DNA of 64,000 nucleotides from Taxillus chinensis. Lineage: Eukaryota; Streptophyta; Magnoliopsida; Santalales; Loranthaceae. The position numbers and the translations under genes are program-made. The DNA lies in NCBI GenBank assembly GCA_023512835.1, contig CM042090.1:49830996-49894995 (forward strand), in the 5' to 3' direction. This document shows positions 21,535 to 32,548 of the stretch, piece after piece. Numbering within the stretch: the first letter of the stretch is position 1; the number at the start of each line of letters is the position of its first letter. The notes under the pieces are model-generated. The model made no database searches and had not been told where the DNA came from. It was given only the letters and a program-made list of their open reading frames with translations.

Positions 21535-22990
21535 TCATCCGTAGCATCATCCACAAAATTCCGTTGTGTTTCGCGGATGCCACGTGGTTGGTCGGGATAC
21601 CAGCAGATGTGTGGCAGGAATATTCATAAACTTTGAGTAATCGACGTTTCGTTTATGACACGCAGATTAGAATTTGAAGGACCGACTTTTGACCAATCGA
21701 GATTAGCTTCATCAAAGGTTACATGGATAGATTCTTCAACTTTAGAAAGTTTTCTATTGAAGACCCGATAAGCCTTGCTATGAAGTGAGTACCCGACAAA
21801 AATCCCATCATCGATTTTGGTTCAAATTTATTTCGGGTCTCTTTGCCATTGATCAAGATATAGCAAGTACATCCGAAGGCTCGAAATGTGAAATTGAAGG
21901 TTTTCGACCTCTCCACATCTCATAGGGTGTTTTCATGGTAGATTTATTTATTAGAGTTCTGTTTCGAACATAGCAGGCATGGACACGGCTTCACCCATAG
22001 GCCGAGAGGAAGCATTGCCCCTGCTAACATGGATCTACCAGCTTCAACTAAAGTTCGATTCTTGCGCTCACCTACCCCATTTTGTTGTGGGGTTCGGGCG
22101 CAGAAAAGTCATGTTGTATGCCCGGTCGGAACAATATGATCTCATTTCGGAAAAATCAAATTCTCGTACCATGATCACTCCTAATGCATTTAATGCTCGG
22201 TCCTTGTGAGTTGCTTATCCAGTTGAAGAGATCTACAAGATGTTCAAAAGTTTGATCCTTTGATTTCAGGAACATCACCCATGTGTATCTGGTGAAATCA
22301 TCGATAACCACAAGGGTATATCTCGCACCGCTAGTGATGAAACGGATATAGGACCACATAGGTCCATATGAAGAAGTTGCAGAGGAGCAGGTATTGAGTT
22401 AACCGATTTGCTCTTAAAGCCGTGTTTGGTCTGTTTACCAAGTTGGCATTCTCGACGAGAGTGTCTCTTGGAGAACTTGAGTTTGGGTAGACCAGTGACA
22501 AGATCAAGTGATGCTAATTTAGACAAAGTCTTAAAGTTCAAATGTGCGCATCGCTTGTGCCATAACCAACTATCTTCATCTCTGTTGCTTTCGTGAGGAA
22601 ACATACAGGTCGAAGAATTATTTCTTAAGACCACCTGAGTATATGTCCCCATCTCTTGATCCGGATAACTTAACATCTCCTGGATAAGTTTTCTCTATCG
22701 TACGGTGTTGGACAAAAAGGAAACAAGAAATCCTTTGTCACATAGTTTACCGACACTTAGCAAATTATGCTTTAAACCTTCGACTAGTGCAACTTTAGTG
22801 ATTGATACACGCCGTTAGTTAAAGTGCCATACCCGACGGCTTACCTTTGTCATTGTCGCCATATGAGACGGATGGACCTTGTTTATCATTAACTTCTACA
22901 AGTAGAGTCTGGTCACCCGTCATATGTCCTGGAGCATCCACTATCAAGGATCCACTTGCTTTGATTTATCTTTAACTTCAAGTGATCCGG
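21535..22990 (-). pseudogene. pol: Sirevirus protease, GAG-pre-integrase and integrase, broken
   Basis: The protease motif WILDSG lies near 22945, then a GHMTG-equivalent in a shifted frame. The GAG-pre-integrase zinc-finger region contains SWLWHKRCAHLNFKTLSKL and ECQLGKQTKHGFKS (22420-22580). Integrase core pieces are LLHMDLCGPISV, VVIDDFTRYTWVMFLKSKDQ and SDHGTRI (22156-22390). The C-terminal part has FRAFGCTCYILINGKETRNKFEPKS (21760-21900). Frameshifts near 22300, 22150 and 21930 and several short losses break it. The plus-strand copy at 63348-64000 gives the clearer reading of the first half. Confidence 0.85.
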
Positions 22991-25327
22991 CAATTCATTC
23001 CAGAGATGCTCCTGAAAGACAACAATTTACACTTTTGGTGCCCAAACTTGTTTCGGGCGGTTAGAGTGAGCAGCAGATTGTCAACATTTACGGATTTGAT
23101 TTTGTTAGGACTCTTAGCTTTCCAAGTTGACATTAACTTGTTAGTTTCAACCGGCTTCTTTTATTTGGGATTTCTTGGGAGAGACACTCCTTTTAGATTT
23201 TGATTTTGTTTTGCTCGAAGAACCCCTTTTATAAAACTGATCTTTATTTGATTGAAATTGATTACAAAGCCAGCTATCGATAGACTCCAACATTCATAGT
23301 GATAATGACCCATTTCCCTACAGATGGAACAGACACTATAATGTGAAGTACAAACAGGGGATACAGGTCTCTTAGATTTTCGATTTTCTACTCTGCTCCA
23401 CGTGGCCTAATCCATTACGTTTGGGTGACGCGCTCTTGGCCCTAAATGCGTCGGCCTTAGCCTTGTCTTTCTTTTTGGGTGCTACGCTTTGGCTTTAACT
23501 GCAGCGGCCTTCCCTTCATCTTTAGTTACGGGTGCTACTGCTTCGGGAAGTGCGAGAATGACCTCGGGTCCACGAATATAAACTATGGTGCCACCTGAAA
23601 TGAAACCATCCAACGGTTTAGATGTACTAACAGGATATAAGTTGGTTAGTTTAGGAGTGAAACCGGAGGACACTCGGTGGCTTTAGCTATGGAGGTTGAT
23701 GGTTCGTAACCTAGACCAGGTTTGACTCGAATGTCGTCAGGATCGGGCCCTAAAGGTAGAGGCTATTTCCCGGATTTTAGCCACTTACGATTTATTTCTT
23801 TTTCCTGTTCCAATTCATTTTCGAGTCTTTTAACTATAACTTTTAGGCCCGAGAGATTGGTATTTAAGAGATGATTTTCAGCTCTTAGATCATGATACCA
23901 AGCTTCCTTTCCCCTGAAGTCGCCGACGTCCTTTTCGAGTCTATTAATGGTAAATTCGAGACGTTTATTCCGACTTTCCATATCTTTGTACATTTGAGTT
24001 ATTATTAGTCTCTCATTCTTTTCATGATCACATGCAATAGTAAGAGATTCTAATTTACTCAGGAGCTCGTAGATAGAAGGTACCTCGGATTTGCCATGAG
24101 GCGGACGTTCGGCTTAATGGTCGGCTCATCATCCGAGGATTCCTCCTCTTCTTCCGAGCCACTCATGTATTTTGTCACGAGCGCCTTTCTCTTGCTCTTG
24201 CTGTTATCCGAGGTGGAGCGGCGAGAATTTACCTTGTCACTTTTCTCGGCCACCTTTGCTTTGGACCTGCATTCCTTGGCCCAGGTGACCGCTTTTCCCA
24301 CAATTGAAACATTCCTGGGAACTAGACTCGGGTCGCTCCTTCCGTTGGAACGATGATGATGAGCGTCTTCGACCCCTTTTCTCGCTTTTCCGTAGGAATC
24401 GCTCAAAGGATTTGACAAGAAGGGCTATCTCCCTCCTCCTCGTCGAATCGGAATTGTCGGATACGTCCGTATCATCATTCCTCAGCATGTTTAGACATTC
24501 GGTAGCTTTGAGAGCTACCCCCTTTTCTTTCCGAGCTATTTTTTCATCTCTCGTCGTAGTACTTAAACCTGACTTCGTGAGTCCGCAGCTCTCCATATAG
24601 TTCTTCAAGGGGAACATACTGCGCTTTTTGTCCGATTGCATCCGGAGTTGTTTGGAGTAGTAGCGATCCGGCAAGGAGCGAAAGAACTTGTCATTGATCT
24701 GGGGATTGAGAGTAATGCTCATTGACGGCTTCGGTTCAAGTATGAGCTTGCCGAATCTCCGATAGATGCTTTCAAGTGATTCGCCCTGGTTTATGATTAA
24801 AACTCTCAAAGTTCTGTCTCGAGAGTACGGATCACATTCGCATCCTGGGACCGACTCCCCTCATAGAGGATTGTCGCTTTGTCCCAAACAGCTTTTTGCC
24901 GTCGTGCAGCCCTGGACGTCTGTGGAAAGCTTCGGAATCCAAGGACGATGTAACATAAGCCGAGCCTTTTCACTAGCGCACCGCCAGGCTCTTTCATCGT
25001 TGGTAAGTTCAGGATCGGTTTTGGCCTCCTTACGCCATGTTCTCCGATAGTCATCGGAATTGGAATCTCCTGATGAAGACATGGCCACATAAGATGATCA
25101 TGGCAAACCATAAACATCTTCATGCGAGCTTTCCACTGGGAGAAAAGCTCAGGTGTGAATTTGGGCGGTTTCGTTAGAGTAAACCCAGAACTCCGTGGTT
25201 GAGAAGCGGTGGCGGCAGCAGGTTGTGGTGGATCGACATTTTCACCGCCGCTTCGATTCGGGATGGGCTCCTGTGCACCTCCGGAGTTAAGGCGAGTGTT
25301 GAAAAGCATACTGCTTTCTTCGGCCAT
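22991..25327 (-). pseudogene. gag: Sirevirus Gag with long coiled-coil tail, broken
   Basis: The start ATG is at 25325-25327 (MAEESSMLFNTRLNSGG), 47 bases after the PBS. The capsid part has KPPKFTPELFSQWKARMKMF. A zinc knuckle CFNCGKSGHLGQG (C-x2-C-x4-H, with the last Cys shifted) lies near 24290. An acidic Ser/Glu tract (SGSEEEEESSDDEPT) follows at 24120-24170, then a coiled coil with ENHLLNTNLSGLKVIVKRLE (23763-23993). PKLTNLYPVSTSKPLDGFIS sits at 23570-23650. A second zinc-finger-like block lies near 23270-23340. Compared with the copy at 59812-63338, many one-base changes break the frame, often next to CAG or CTG. Confidence 0.85.
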
Positions 25328-25373
25328 TTCGAGATTGAAAGAGTGGGATCTCTACTTAGAACGAAGTAGAACT

Positions 25374-25385
25374 TGCTCGATACCA
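25374..25385 (-). other. Primer-binding site (tRNA-Met type, one base short)
   Basis: The minus strand reads TGGTATCGAGC where TGGTATCAGAGC is expected, two bases from the LTR end. The missing A is one of several losses at a CAG context in this element. Confidence 0.85.
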
Positions 25386-25387
25386 CT

Positions 25388-26597
25388 TGATGGTCCCTTG
25401 GAGCCTAAAGGGGGGGGGTGAATAGGCTCTTATTCGAACTCTTTCTTTTCTCTCAAGACACAAAGACTTATCTAGTTTAAGTGATAATATCACTCGGAAG
25501 ATAACCAGGATAGTGGAAGTATTTTGTTTTATTATCACAAAGTGATTACAACAAAATAAAGCAAACACTCTCTTACACTCGTTTACAACTTTGAATTCAC
25601 ACACTAGCCAAGTGCCTTTTCTATTTTTGCACTTCTTCGCTCTAGCTCACTTTTTTTACAAGAAGTATAAGTATGAATATTTATACAAAACATTCCTAAG
25701 AGACAACCTTGGAACTTGAAGTTCCGGAATGCGTTCCGCACTAACTATCCCTTGGTAATCTATCCGCCTTGACTGCCGCGGATTGTGGAGCTCAAGATCT
25801 TGGATTCGAAGAGTATAAGTGTCTTTGTGAGTTCCGAGATACAATTAAGGTTGTGTCCACATATCCGGATGATCCACGTGTAAGATTCTTCTTGTTCTAA
25901 ATGCATTCTTCTTACATCGGGACAGACGAGCCGATAACTTTAAATGCGGTTTCATTGGAGCAAGTGTCTTCTTGGTCCGGTGTAATTTTCCTTACTCCGT
26001 AGTTAATGAAGCTCGGAACCTTACTCCGTGTCGGTGGTTGCTTATTCCGTATCTATTCGCACTAGAATCCTTAGTCCGTGTCGCGCTTCCTTACTCCGCA
26101 TGTAAGTTCCTTACTCCGTATGTAAGTTTCTTACTCCGTATGTAAGTTCCTTACTCCGTGTGTAAGTTCCTTACTCCGTATGTAAGTTCCTTACTCCGTA
26201 TGTAAGTTCCTTACTCCGTGTGTAAGTTCCTTACTCCGATGTAAGTTCCTTACTCCGTATGTAAGTTCCTTACCTATGTAAGTTCCTTACTCCGGGCGAG
26301 TAATAAGTCCGGATTCCTTACTCCGCATCTATTTTCCTTACTCCGCACTTATTTTCCTTACTCCGCACTTATTTTCCTTACTCCGCACTTATTGTTACTT
26401 GGTTATTTACCAAGTGTTTGACGACACTAACTCTTGTCCGGATCAGGATTATGTATCCTGTCCTTAGCTTTGCTCTCACGAGTGCATCTTTGGATTAGTG
26501 ACATACCTTCTGCAATGATCAAATAAACATAAAAGATCTCAGATCAAATTACATAAGGCTTTAACGGCATTATCCAAATTCTGGGTTTGATCCAACA
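25388..26597 (-). repeat. Sirevirus 5' LTR (1210 bp)
   Basis: Pairs with 13773-14976. The two agree almost everywhere, with the differences concentrated in short indels. The 20-bp array has 11 units (26086-26298), one of them damaged (tacctatgtaag). It ends GATCCAACA at 26597, followed by the TSD GTGAC. Confidence 0.93.
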
Positions 26598-28924
26598 GTG
26601 ACATCCCAATGGGAGTTTTGTAAGTTGTCCTATATGCCCATAAGGCTTCATCAAGCCTTTGAGACCAATCTTTCCTATTGGCTCCAACAGTTTTCTCTAA
26701 AATAGCCTTAATCTCTCTGTTGGACACTTCTGCTTGTCCATTAGCTTATGGGTGGTAAGCTAAAGACTTCCTATGAGTGACACCATACTTGTTCAATAAT
26801 TTGTCGAACAATTTGTTGCAGAAATGACTACCCTCATCACTGATTATAGCCCTTGGTGTCCCAAAACGGCTAAAGATGTTCCTAGTAAGGAAGTGAGTCA
26901 CAACCCTAGCATCATTCACTCTAGTAGGAATAGCTTCTACCCACTTAGACACATAATCCACAGCAAGCAAAATGTATGAATACCCATCAGAATTGGGGAA
27001 TGGCCCCATGAAGTCAATGCCCCAAATGTCAAAAATTTCAACTGGAAGGATTCCAGTTAAGGGCATCTCATTTTTCCTAGACAGACCACCTACCCTTTGA
27101 CATCTATCACACTTTTTGATGTAGACATAGGTGTCTTTCACCATGTGAGGCCAATAAAAGCCACACTGCATGATCTTAGCCACATTTCTTTGCACCCCAA
27201 AGTGGCCCCCATAATGTGATGCATGACAATGATGTATTATGTCATCTACCTCCTCCTCAAGGACACACTTTCTAATGATTTGGTCAGGACACCTCCTATA
27301 AAGAATTGGGTCTTCCCAAATGAATTTCTTAGCATCCACTACCAATTTCTTTCTCCTGGTGGTAGTCTAACCGCTTGGGTATGAACCCGGTGGCTAAATA
27401 ATTTGCTATGTCAAGAAACCAAGGAAGATGATGCACCTCAAACAACTTCTCATCAGGAAAGTCATCTACAATGGGTAGAGACTTAGGTGCATTCTCCACA
27501 CGGGAGAGGTGATCAGCCACAAAATTTAGGGCTCCCTTTGTGTCTCTAATTTCAAGGTCAAATTCCTGTAAGAGGAGAACCCACCTAATCAAGCGTGGCT
27601 TAGCTTCTTTTTTAGCAAACAAATATTTCAATGCAGCATGATCGGTATAAACAATGACTTTAGACCCCCAAAAGGTAGGGTCTAAACTTGTTGCGACCAT
27701 AAACCACAGCCAAGCAACTCTTTCTCGGTGGTGGTATAGTTCGTTGAGCATCATCTAAGGTCTTACTAGCATAGTAAATGACCCTAAACACCTTTTCTCG
27801 CCTTTGCCCTAAGACTACCCCCACAAGATAATCACTCGCATCACACATTAGCTCAAAAGGCGAGCCCGGTCAGGTGTGACTATAACAGTGCGATGACTAA
27901 CTTACCCTTGAGGATGTTGAAAGCTTCTAAGCAATCTGCATTAAACTCAAAGCTTGTGTCTTTTTCTAACAACCTACTTATGGGTTTTGCAATTTTTGAG
28001 AAGTCCTTAATGAATCTCCTATAAAGGCCAGCATGGCCAAGGAAACTTCTCACTCCTTTTTCATTGGTTGGAGGTGGCAGAGTCTCAATAGTGGAGATTT
28101 TTGCCTTATCTACCTCCAAACCATGTGCGGACACCTTGTGCCCTAGAACTATCCCCTCGGTTACCATGAAATGGCATTTCTCCCAATTTAGGACTAGTTC
28201 CTTCTCCTCACATCTCGCTTAAGACCACATCTAGATTTTTCAAGCACTTGTTGGTAGGAGGAACCAAACACCGAGAAGTCATCCATGAAGACCTCCATGA
28301 TCTCCTCAGCCAAACCCTAAAAAATAGCCATCATACACCTTTGGAAGGTGGCAGGGGCATTACAAAGCCCAAATGGCATTCTCCTAAATGCAAATGTGCC
28401 AAAAGGGCACGTGAAGGTGGTCTTTTCTTGGTCCTCGGGCTTAACCATGATCTGATTATACCTGGAATAGCCATCTAAAAAGCGAGAGTGACTATAGCCA
28501 GCTAACCTATCCAACATTTGGTCAATGAAAGGAAGAGGAAAATGATCCTTCCTAGTAGCCTTGTTCAGCTTTCTATAGTCAACACACACTCTCCACCCCG
28601 TCACAGTGCGAGATGGGATCAATTCATTTTTCTCATTTTTAATCACGGTCATGCCCCCTTTCTTGGGCACAACATGCAATGGACTCACCCACTCACTATC
28701 GGAAATAGAATAAATTATACCCGCATTTTTCCATTTTAAAATTTCTTTTCTAACAACTTCTTTCATGGCAGGGTTTAATCTTCTTTGTCTTTCAGCAGTG
28801 GGTTTAAAATCATCATTCATCAAAATTTTATGCATGCAAATTCCTGGACTAATACCCCTAATGTCTTCAATGTTCCATCCTAGGGCCTTTTTGTGTTTCC
28901 TAAGGACTTCTAGCAATTGAGTGC
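26598..28924 (-). pseudogene. pol: Athila reverse transcriptase, RNase H and integrase core, broken
   Basis: RT begins at the Tekay insertion (LEVLRKHKKALGWNIEDIRG), then VDYRKLNKATRKDHFPLPFI and FGTFAFRRMPFGLCNAPATF. An in-frame TAG (28317-28319) precedes FMDDFSVFG. RNase H contains [34 protein letters not shown] and [11 protein letters not shown]. The integrase zinc finger is HHCHASHYGGHFG..CDRCQR (about 27120-27240). The DDE core has GIDFMGPFPNSDGYSY and IISDEGSHF (usual SDGGSHF), then a stop at 26743-26745 ([20 protein letters not shown]). It ends TYKTPIGMS at the Sirevirus insertion. Other frameshifts are near 28215, 27880 and 27345. All three catalytic integrase residues can still be seen. 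Confidence 0.9.
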
Positions 28925-29355
28925 TGTAAGGACCCGTACCTTGAGTTAGTCAGTTTTGCCTCCTGAGTAGAGTTTTTCTAGATTTTGACCTAGTAAATGG
29001 ACTCCAATGAATTCACGTGCAAAAGGAAAGATGCTTAGAATGGTGTCCCCTATCTACCACAGAAGTTTCAGGCCAAATGGACATGTATGTGAGGTGCACG
29101 TGATATGGGTCCAATTCACGTGCAAGTGTAATTGTCTTCTAAATGATGCAAGGAGGCTAGGGGTGAAGTTTGAGAGCATTTGGAGTCCATATGGAGGTGC
29201 ACGTGAATTGGGGAATTCACGTGCAAATTGGCGTGCAGGCTTATTTTTGCATGGTTCCCTTGGTTTTGACATTCTAAGGAACTTTCTCCAAAGGACCATG
29301 TTGAAATTCTGAGTATTTTGGCCTATATGGGTGCGGAAAGGTGCTAACTTGTGTA

Positions 29356-29433
29356 ATCAAAACTACGTCGTTTTGATCTTGGGATTCACTTAATCAAAAC
29401 TACGTCGTTTTGATGTTGTGTTGTCTATATAAG
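29356..29433 (+). promoter_or_regulatory. Tekay LTR core promoter: two palindromes plus TATA
   Basis: Two copies of ATCAAAAC-TACGTC-GTTTTGAT (29356-29377, 29393-29414), then TATATAAG (29426-29433) 11 bp downstream. The second LTR has the same set at 36720-36741, 36757-36778 and 36790-36797. Transcription is expected to start about 30 bp downstream of the TATA box. Confidence 0.68.
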
Positions 29434-30042
29434 GAGGAGAAGCCCTCTGTTTTAGGGTTAGGGTTTGTTGCTCCACCAGCCGTCGCAGAGAGAGAGAGAG
29501 AGAGGGAAGGAGAGCTCCTGGTTCTCCGGCGGCGTCTTGCGTGGGTGGTCGGTGACTCGTGGGTGGACGGCGTTCGACGTGGGATCGGGACTTTCTTTGT
29601 GTTGTTGCGTTTTACTTGAGGTAGGGATTACTGTTCTTCCTAAGTCCTCCTCTGCCCTAGGGTCCTAGGCAGAATATGAGTTATATCCCGTTATATTATT
29701 TATATGTAAATTCATATAGGTGTGATCTCCTATATGAATGTTGGCCTTCAATGGCGTTTTGGTGTGATTTCGAGGTTGGGTGGTTAGTGCATGTTAAGTG
29801 TTTGATAAAATGTCGGTGTGGATATGCCTGTATGAATATGCCTGTGTGTATGCTCGAACGTGTTTGAAATAATGCCTGTGAGGCTATGCATATTATGTGT
29901 TTGGAATACTCGTTGTGTGGGCTGGGTTTGTGAGCCTGTGAATATATGCATGCTAAGTGTTCGACGTTATTCCCGTGTGACTAAGTATATTAAGTGTGAT
30001 GTTATGCCTGTATGGCCTTGTGTGCTTGCGTGTTTGCTTGTA

Positions 30043-30215
30043 CACCCGGTGGTCGTGGAAGCCTGGGACTGTTTTTGTGGAACCCGGTGGTCGTGGAAGC
30101 CTGGGACTGTTTTGTGGAACCCGGTGGTCGTGGAAGCCCGGGACTGTTTTGTGGAACCCGGTGGTCGTGGAAGCCCGGGATCGTTTGAAACCCGGTGGTC
30201 GTGGAAGCCCGGGAG
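30043..30215 (+). repeat. 37-bp CCCGGTGG minisatellite in the LTR
   Basis: About five units of the form aacccggtggtcgtggaagc + ccgggactgttttgtgg. The second LTR has five units at 37404-37577 with GGCTGTGG where this LTR has GGTCGTGG. Related LTRs at 48143-48200 and 54089-54285 have two and six units. Confidence 0.9.
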
Positions 30216-30709
30216 TGTTTATGTACCGGTCCATGTATGATTGTGTTTCTTGTTATAGCCTTGTAACTATATCTGGTGGAATAATTGTATCACGACACAA
30301 AGACTTGTACACGAGGCATGTAGATGTTAGGTGCATGGGATGGGTTGGGGAGACATGATCCCTACTGAGTGTGGTTGCTCACCCCTCCTACCATGTTGTT
30401 TTCTTTACAGGAACCTACAGGCGTTAGGTGGGACCCCAAGGTGGAAGACCTTATTTACTTTACTATTTATGTTATTTTTTTTTTATGGGAACTGATGTAA
30501 CCCCAATGGGGATGGATTGAAAGGAGGACTTTGTAATAAAGACTGATTTGGTTTGTGGACTGCTTTGATGGACTTTATATTTCTTGAATGTGTTGTGAAT
30601 GTTTAAAATGTTAAATTCTTGATTTGTATCCTAACCCCTTTGCCCTCCGTGTGGGTAAAGGGGAGTCACGTACCGGTTTCCTCGGGTTGGAAATCCGGGC
30701 GTGACAATA

Positions 30710-30721
30710 TGGTATCAAAGC
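30710..30721 (+). other. Primer-binding site (tRNA-Met type)
   Basis: TGGTATCAAAGC, four bases after the LTR end, one mismatch to the usual TGGTATCAGAGC. The leader 30722-31136 holds no coding signal. Confidence 0.9.
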
Positions 30722-31136
30722 ATGGTCTAGTTGGCCTAGGGTAGTGGGCGGACTTGGTTATCTTGAGTCCTTTGGAGGAGCCTGGAGGGACATGCCTGAT
30801 CAACATGGTCCTCTTTGAGCCTCCAAGGTGTACTTAGGGTAGTCCAGTCTTGTGGTAGGATTTGCATGCATTGGCATTAGGGCACTAGTTACATATGTTG
30901 TCATGTGTGAAGGATGTGCATAACATGATTATGTGTGAACTGTGCAACTCTGAATATTCTTGGAATGCCTTGGGTATGACTATAATGTGGATTCGTTGTG
31001 TGCAATATTGATTGATGCAATGGTTACAATGTGTGTAATGCCATGTACGGCTTGACTTGATAATGGGGTAGAGGTAGTCAACTTGTTAGTAGTCAAACGC
31101 GTTCGACGTTTGTGCATCTTACTTCATGTAGTAAGA

Positions 31137-32548
31137 ATGCCACCGAGGAGAGTGACACGTGCGTCCGGGGCGTGGGCGATGAGTCATCTGCCCATGAGGG
31201 TCCGGGTGCGGGACCATCCGTTGGAGGGCATGCGTTATTCTGGCACGGCTACAAGAAGGCATTCGGCTGGAGGTACGAGAGCTACGGGAGGGACTCCGGC
31301 GGGACGTTCGGGAGGAGGTGCGCCGTGAGATGGCAAAGACAAGGCGGTAGTGCCACCACCACCACCACCAGGAGGAGAGCTGCCTCGTGAGCGTGAGAGT
31401 TCGTTGGGTGGTGTACCGAACCGTGCGAGAGGATGACGTGGTGATATGGTTCCGAAAGGAACAACCTCCGCGATTTAAGGGGGGGGGGGAAGATCCTGTG
31501 GTAGCCGAGCGGTGGTTGAGGCAGATTGAGCATGTGTTCTCCTTTCTCCTGCCCCGGGAGGAGGATAAGGTGCGACCGGCACTCGGGCAACTGGAAGGGG
31601 ACGCTTTGGAGTGGTGGACGAGTGTTGCGGGGAGCCGTGCGGTGCAACTCATGTTTTGGGAGGAGTTCTTGCAACTCTTCCAAGATGAGTTCTTCCCTGA
31701 ATCGGTGAGATGGCGTAAGAGGGAAGAATTTGGCGGCTTGGCCCAGGGATCCGAGACGGTACCTGAGTATGAGCGGGAGTTCCAGGAGATTGAGTAGGTT
31801 TGCTCCCGAGACCGTGGTAAGGGAGGACCTGAAGGCCCACAAGTTCACCTTGGGTCTCGGGCCAGCCCTTAGGGAGAGGGTGGCGATTCTACGCTTGAGG
31901 ACCTATGCCGAGGCCGTGGAGACGGCCCGTATAGCGAGAGAGAACTGGATGATGGGAGGCGGGCCCATCAGGGTCGCCAGTGCAGAGTGGGCCTGATCGA
32001 GATGCAGGGTCCAAGAGGCTCAAGACGGAGGAGAGGGATAGCAGCCTTCCTTTGCAGCGAGGGGACAGACATTGGTGAACCCAGGGAGGTCTAGCTTTGG
32101 CGGTGGCGACAGGGCGGTCCAAGCGGGGGTCTCCCCGGCGGTTGTTACCGCTGTGGGGAGCAAGGCCACTTGAGAAAGGAGTGTCCAAAGAGGGACCGGA
32201 AATGCCATAGATGTGGACGAGAGGGCCATCTCGAGCCGGGTTTGCCGGAGTGGCAACAGGGGGAGTTGGAGGCATGACATCCAGCACAAGGAGTGATGCC
32301 GGTTTTCGTGCACCAGCGAGAGAGACCAGCTCGTCGGTGGCCGGCTAGTCGGGCAGATCGAATCGGACCCGACCTCGGGGGAGGCCGGAGCGGCACGAGA
32401 CCGAGGCTGGAGGCGGCCTTGGCGGGAAGCGCCCGGTGAGTGAGCCGACCGGTGGCACGGGCCAAGGGAGGGTGTTTGCGCCTGGAGGCGACGTACCCGG
32501 AGGAGGCCGAGCTACCACCCCACCACCGAGGGTGGAGCAGGACCATCG
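31137..32548 (+). pseudogene. gag: Tekay-like Gag, broken
   Basis: Starts MPPRRVTRASGAW at 31137, like the minus-strand relative (MPPRRVTRATQ). The Gag core is open at 31387-31797 (WFRKEQPPRFKGGG, REEDKVRPALGQLEGDALEW), then shifts to SRFAPETVVREDLKAHKFTL (31796-31996). A CCHC knuckle is visible at about 32140-32190 (CYRCGEQGHLRKEC). A second (CHRCGREGH) has lost its last Cys. A G-tract at 31480-31489 and frameshifts near 31385, 31795, 32000 and 32260 break the frame. Confidence 0.85.

Larger units (their letters stand above)
13773..26597 (-). mobile_element. Complete Sirevirus (Ty1/copia), 12.8 kb
   Basis: LTRs at 13773-14976 and 25388-26597 are bounded by TGATGG..CCAACA, and the TSD GTGAC is exact on both sides (13768-13772, 26598-26602). 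The PBS is at 25374-25385 and the PPT at 14977-14990. On the minus strand the order is a long gag with zinc knuckle and coiled coil, protease, integrase, RT, RNase H, then a third ORF and about 4.6 kb of 3' sequence. The long coiled-coil gag tail and extra ORF fit the Sirevirus lineage. It interrupts the Athila integrase. Frames are heavily broken. Confidence 0.93.
28925..30706 (+). repeat. Tekay-like 5' LTR (1782 bp)
   Basis: Contains the U3 block with paired TGCACGTGAATT sites (29015-29235), two palindromes, a TATA box, a GA-rich leader at 29488-29508 and a CCCGGTGG minisatellite at 30043-30215. It ends with the GGAAATCCGGGCGTGACA terminus. Confidence 0.94.

Noticed and set aside
21334..21636. 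Plus-strand ORF with SPELSG repeats
   Set aside because: Antisense shadow of the 18-bp coding repeat in the Sirevirus pol.
29007..29312. 101-aa ORF identical in two places (also 36371-36676)
   Set aside because: It lies in the U3 of two paired LTRs and is identical because the LTRs are. It overlaps the enhancer block and has no protein features.
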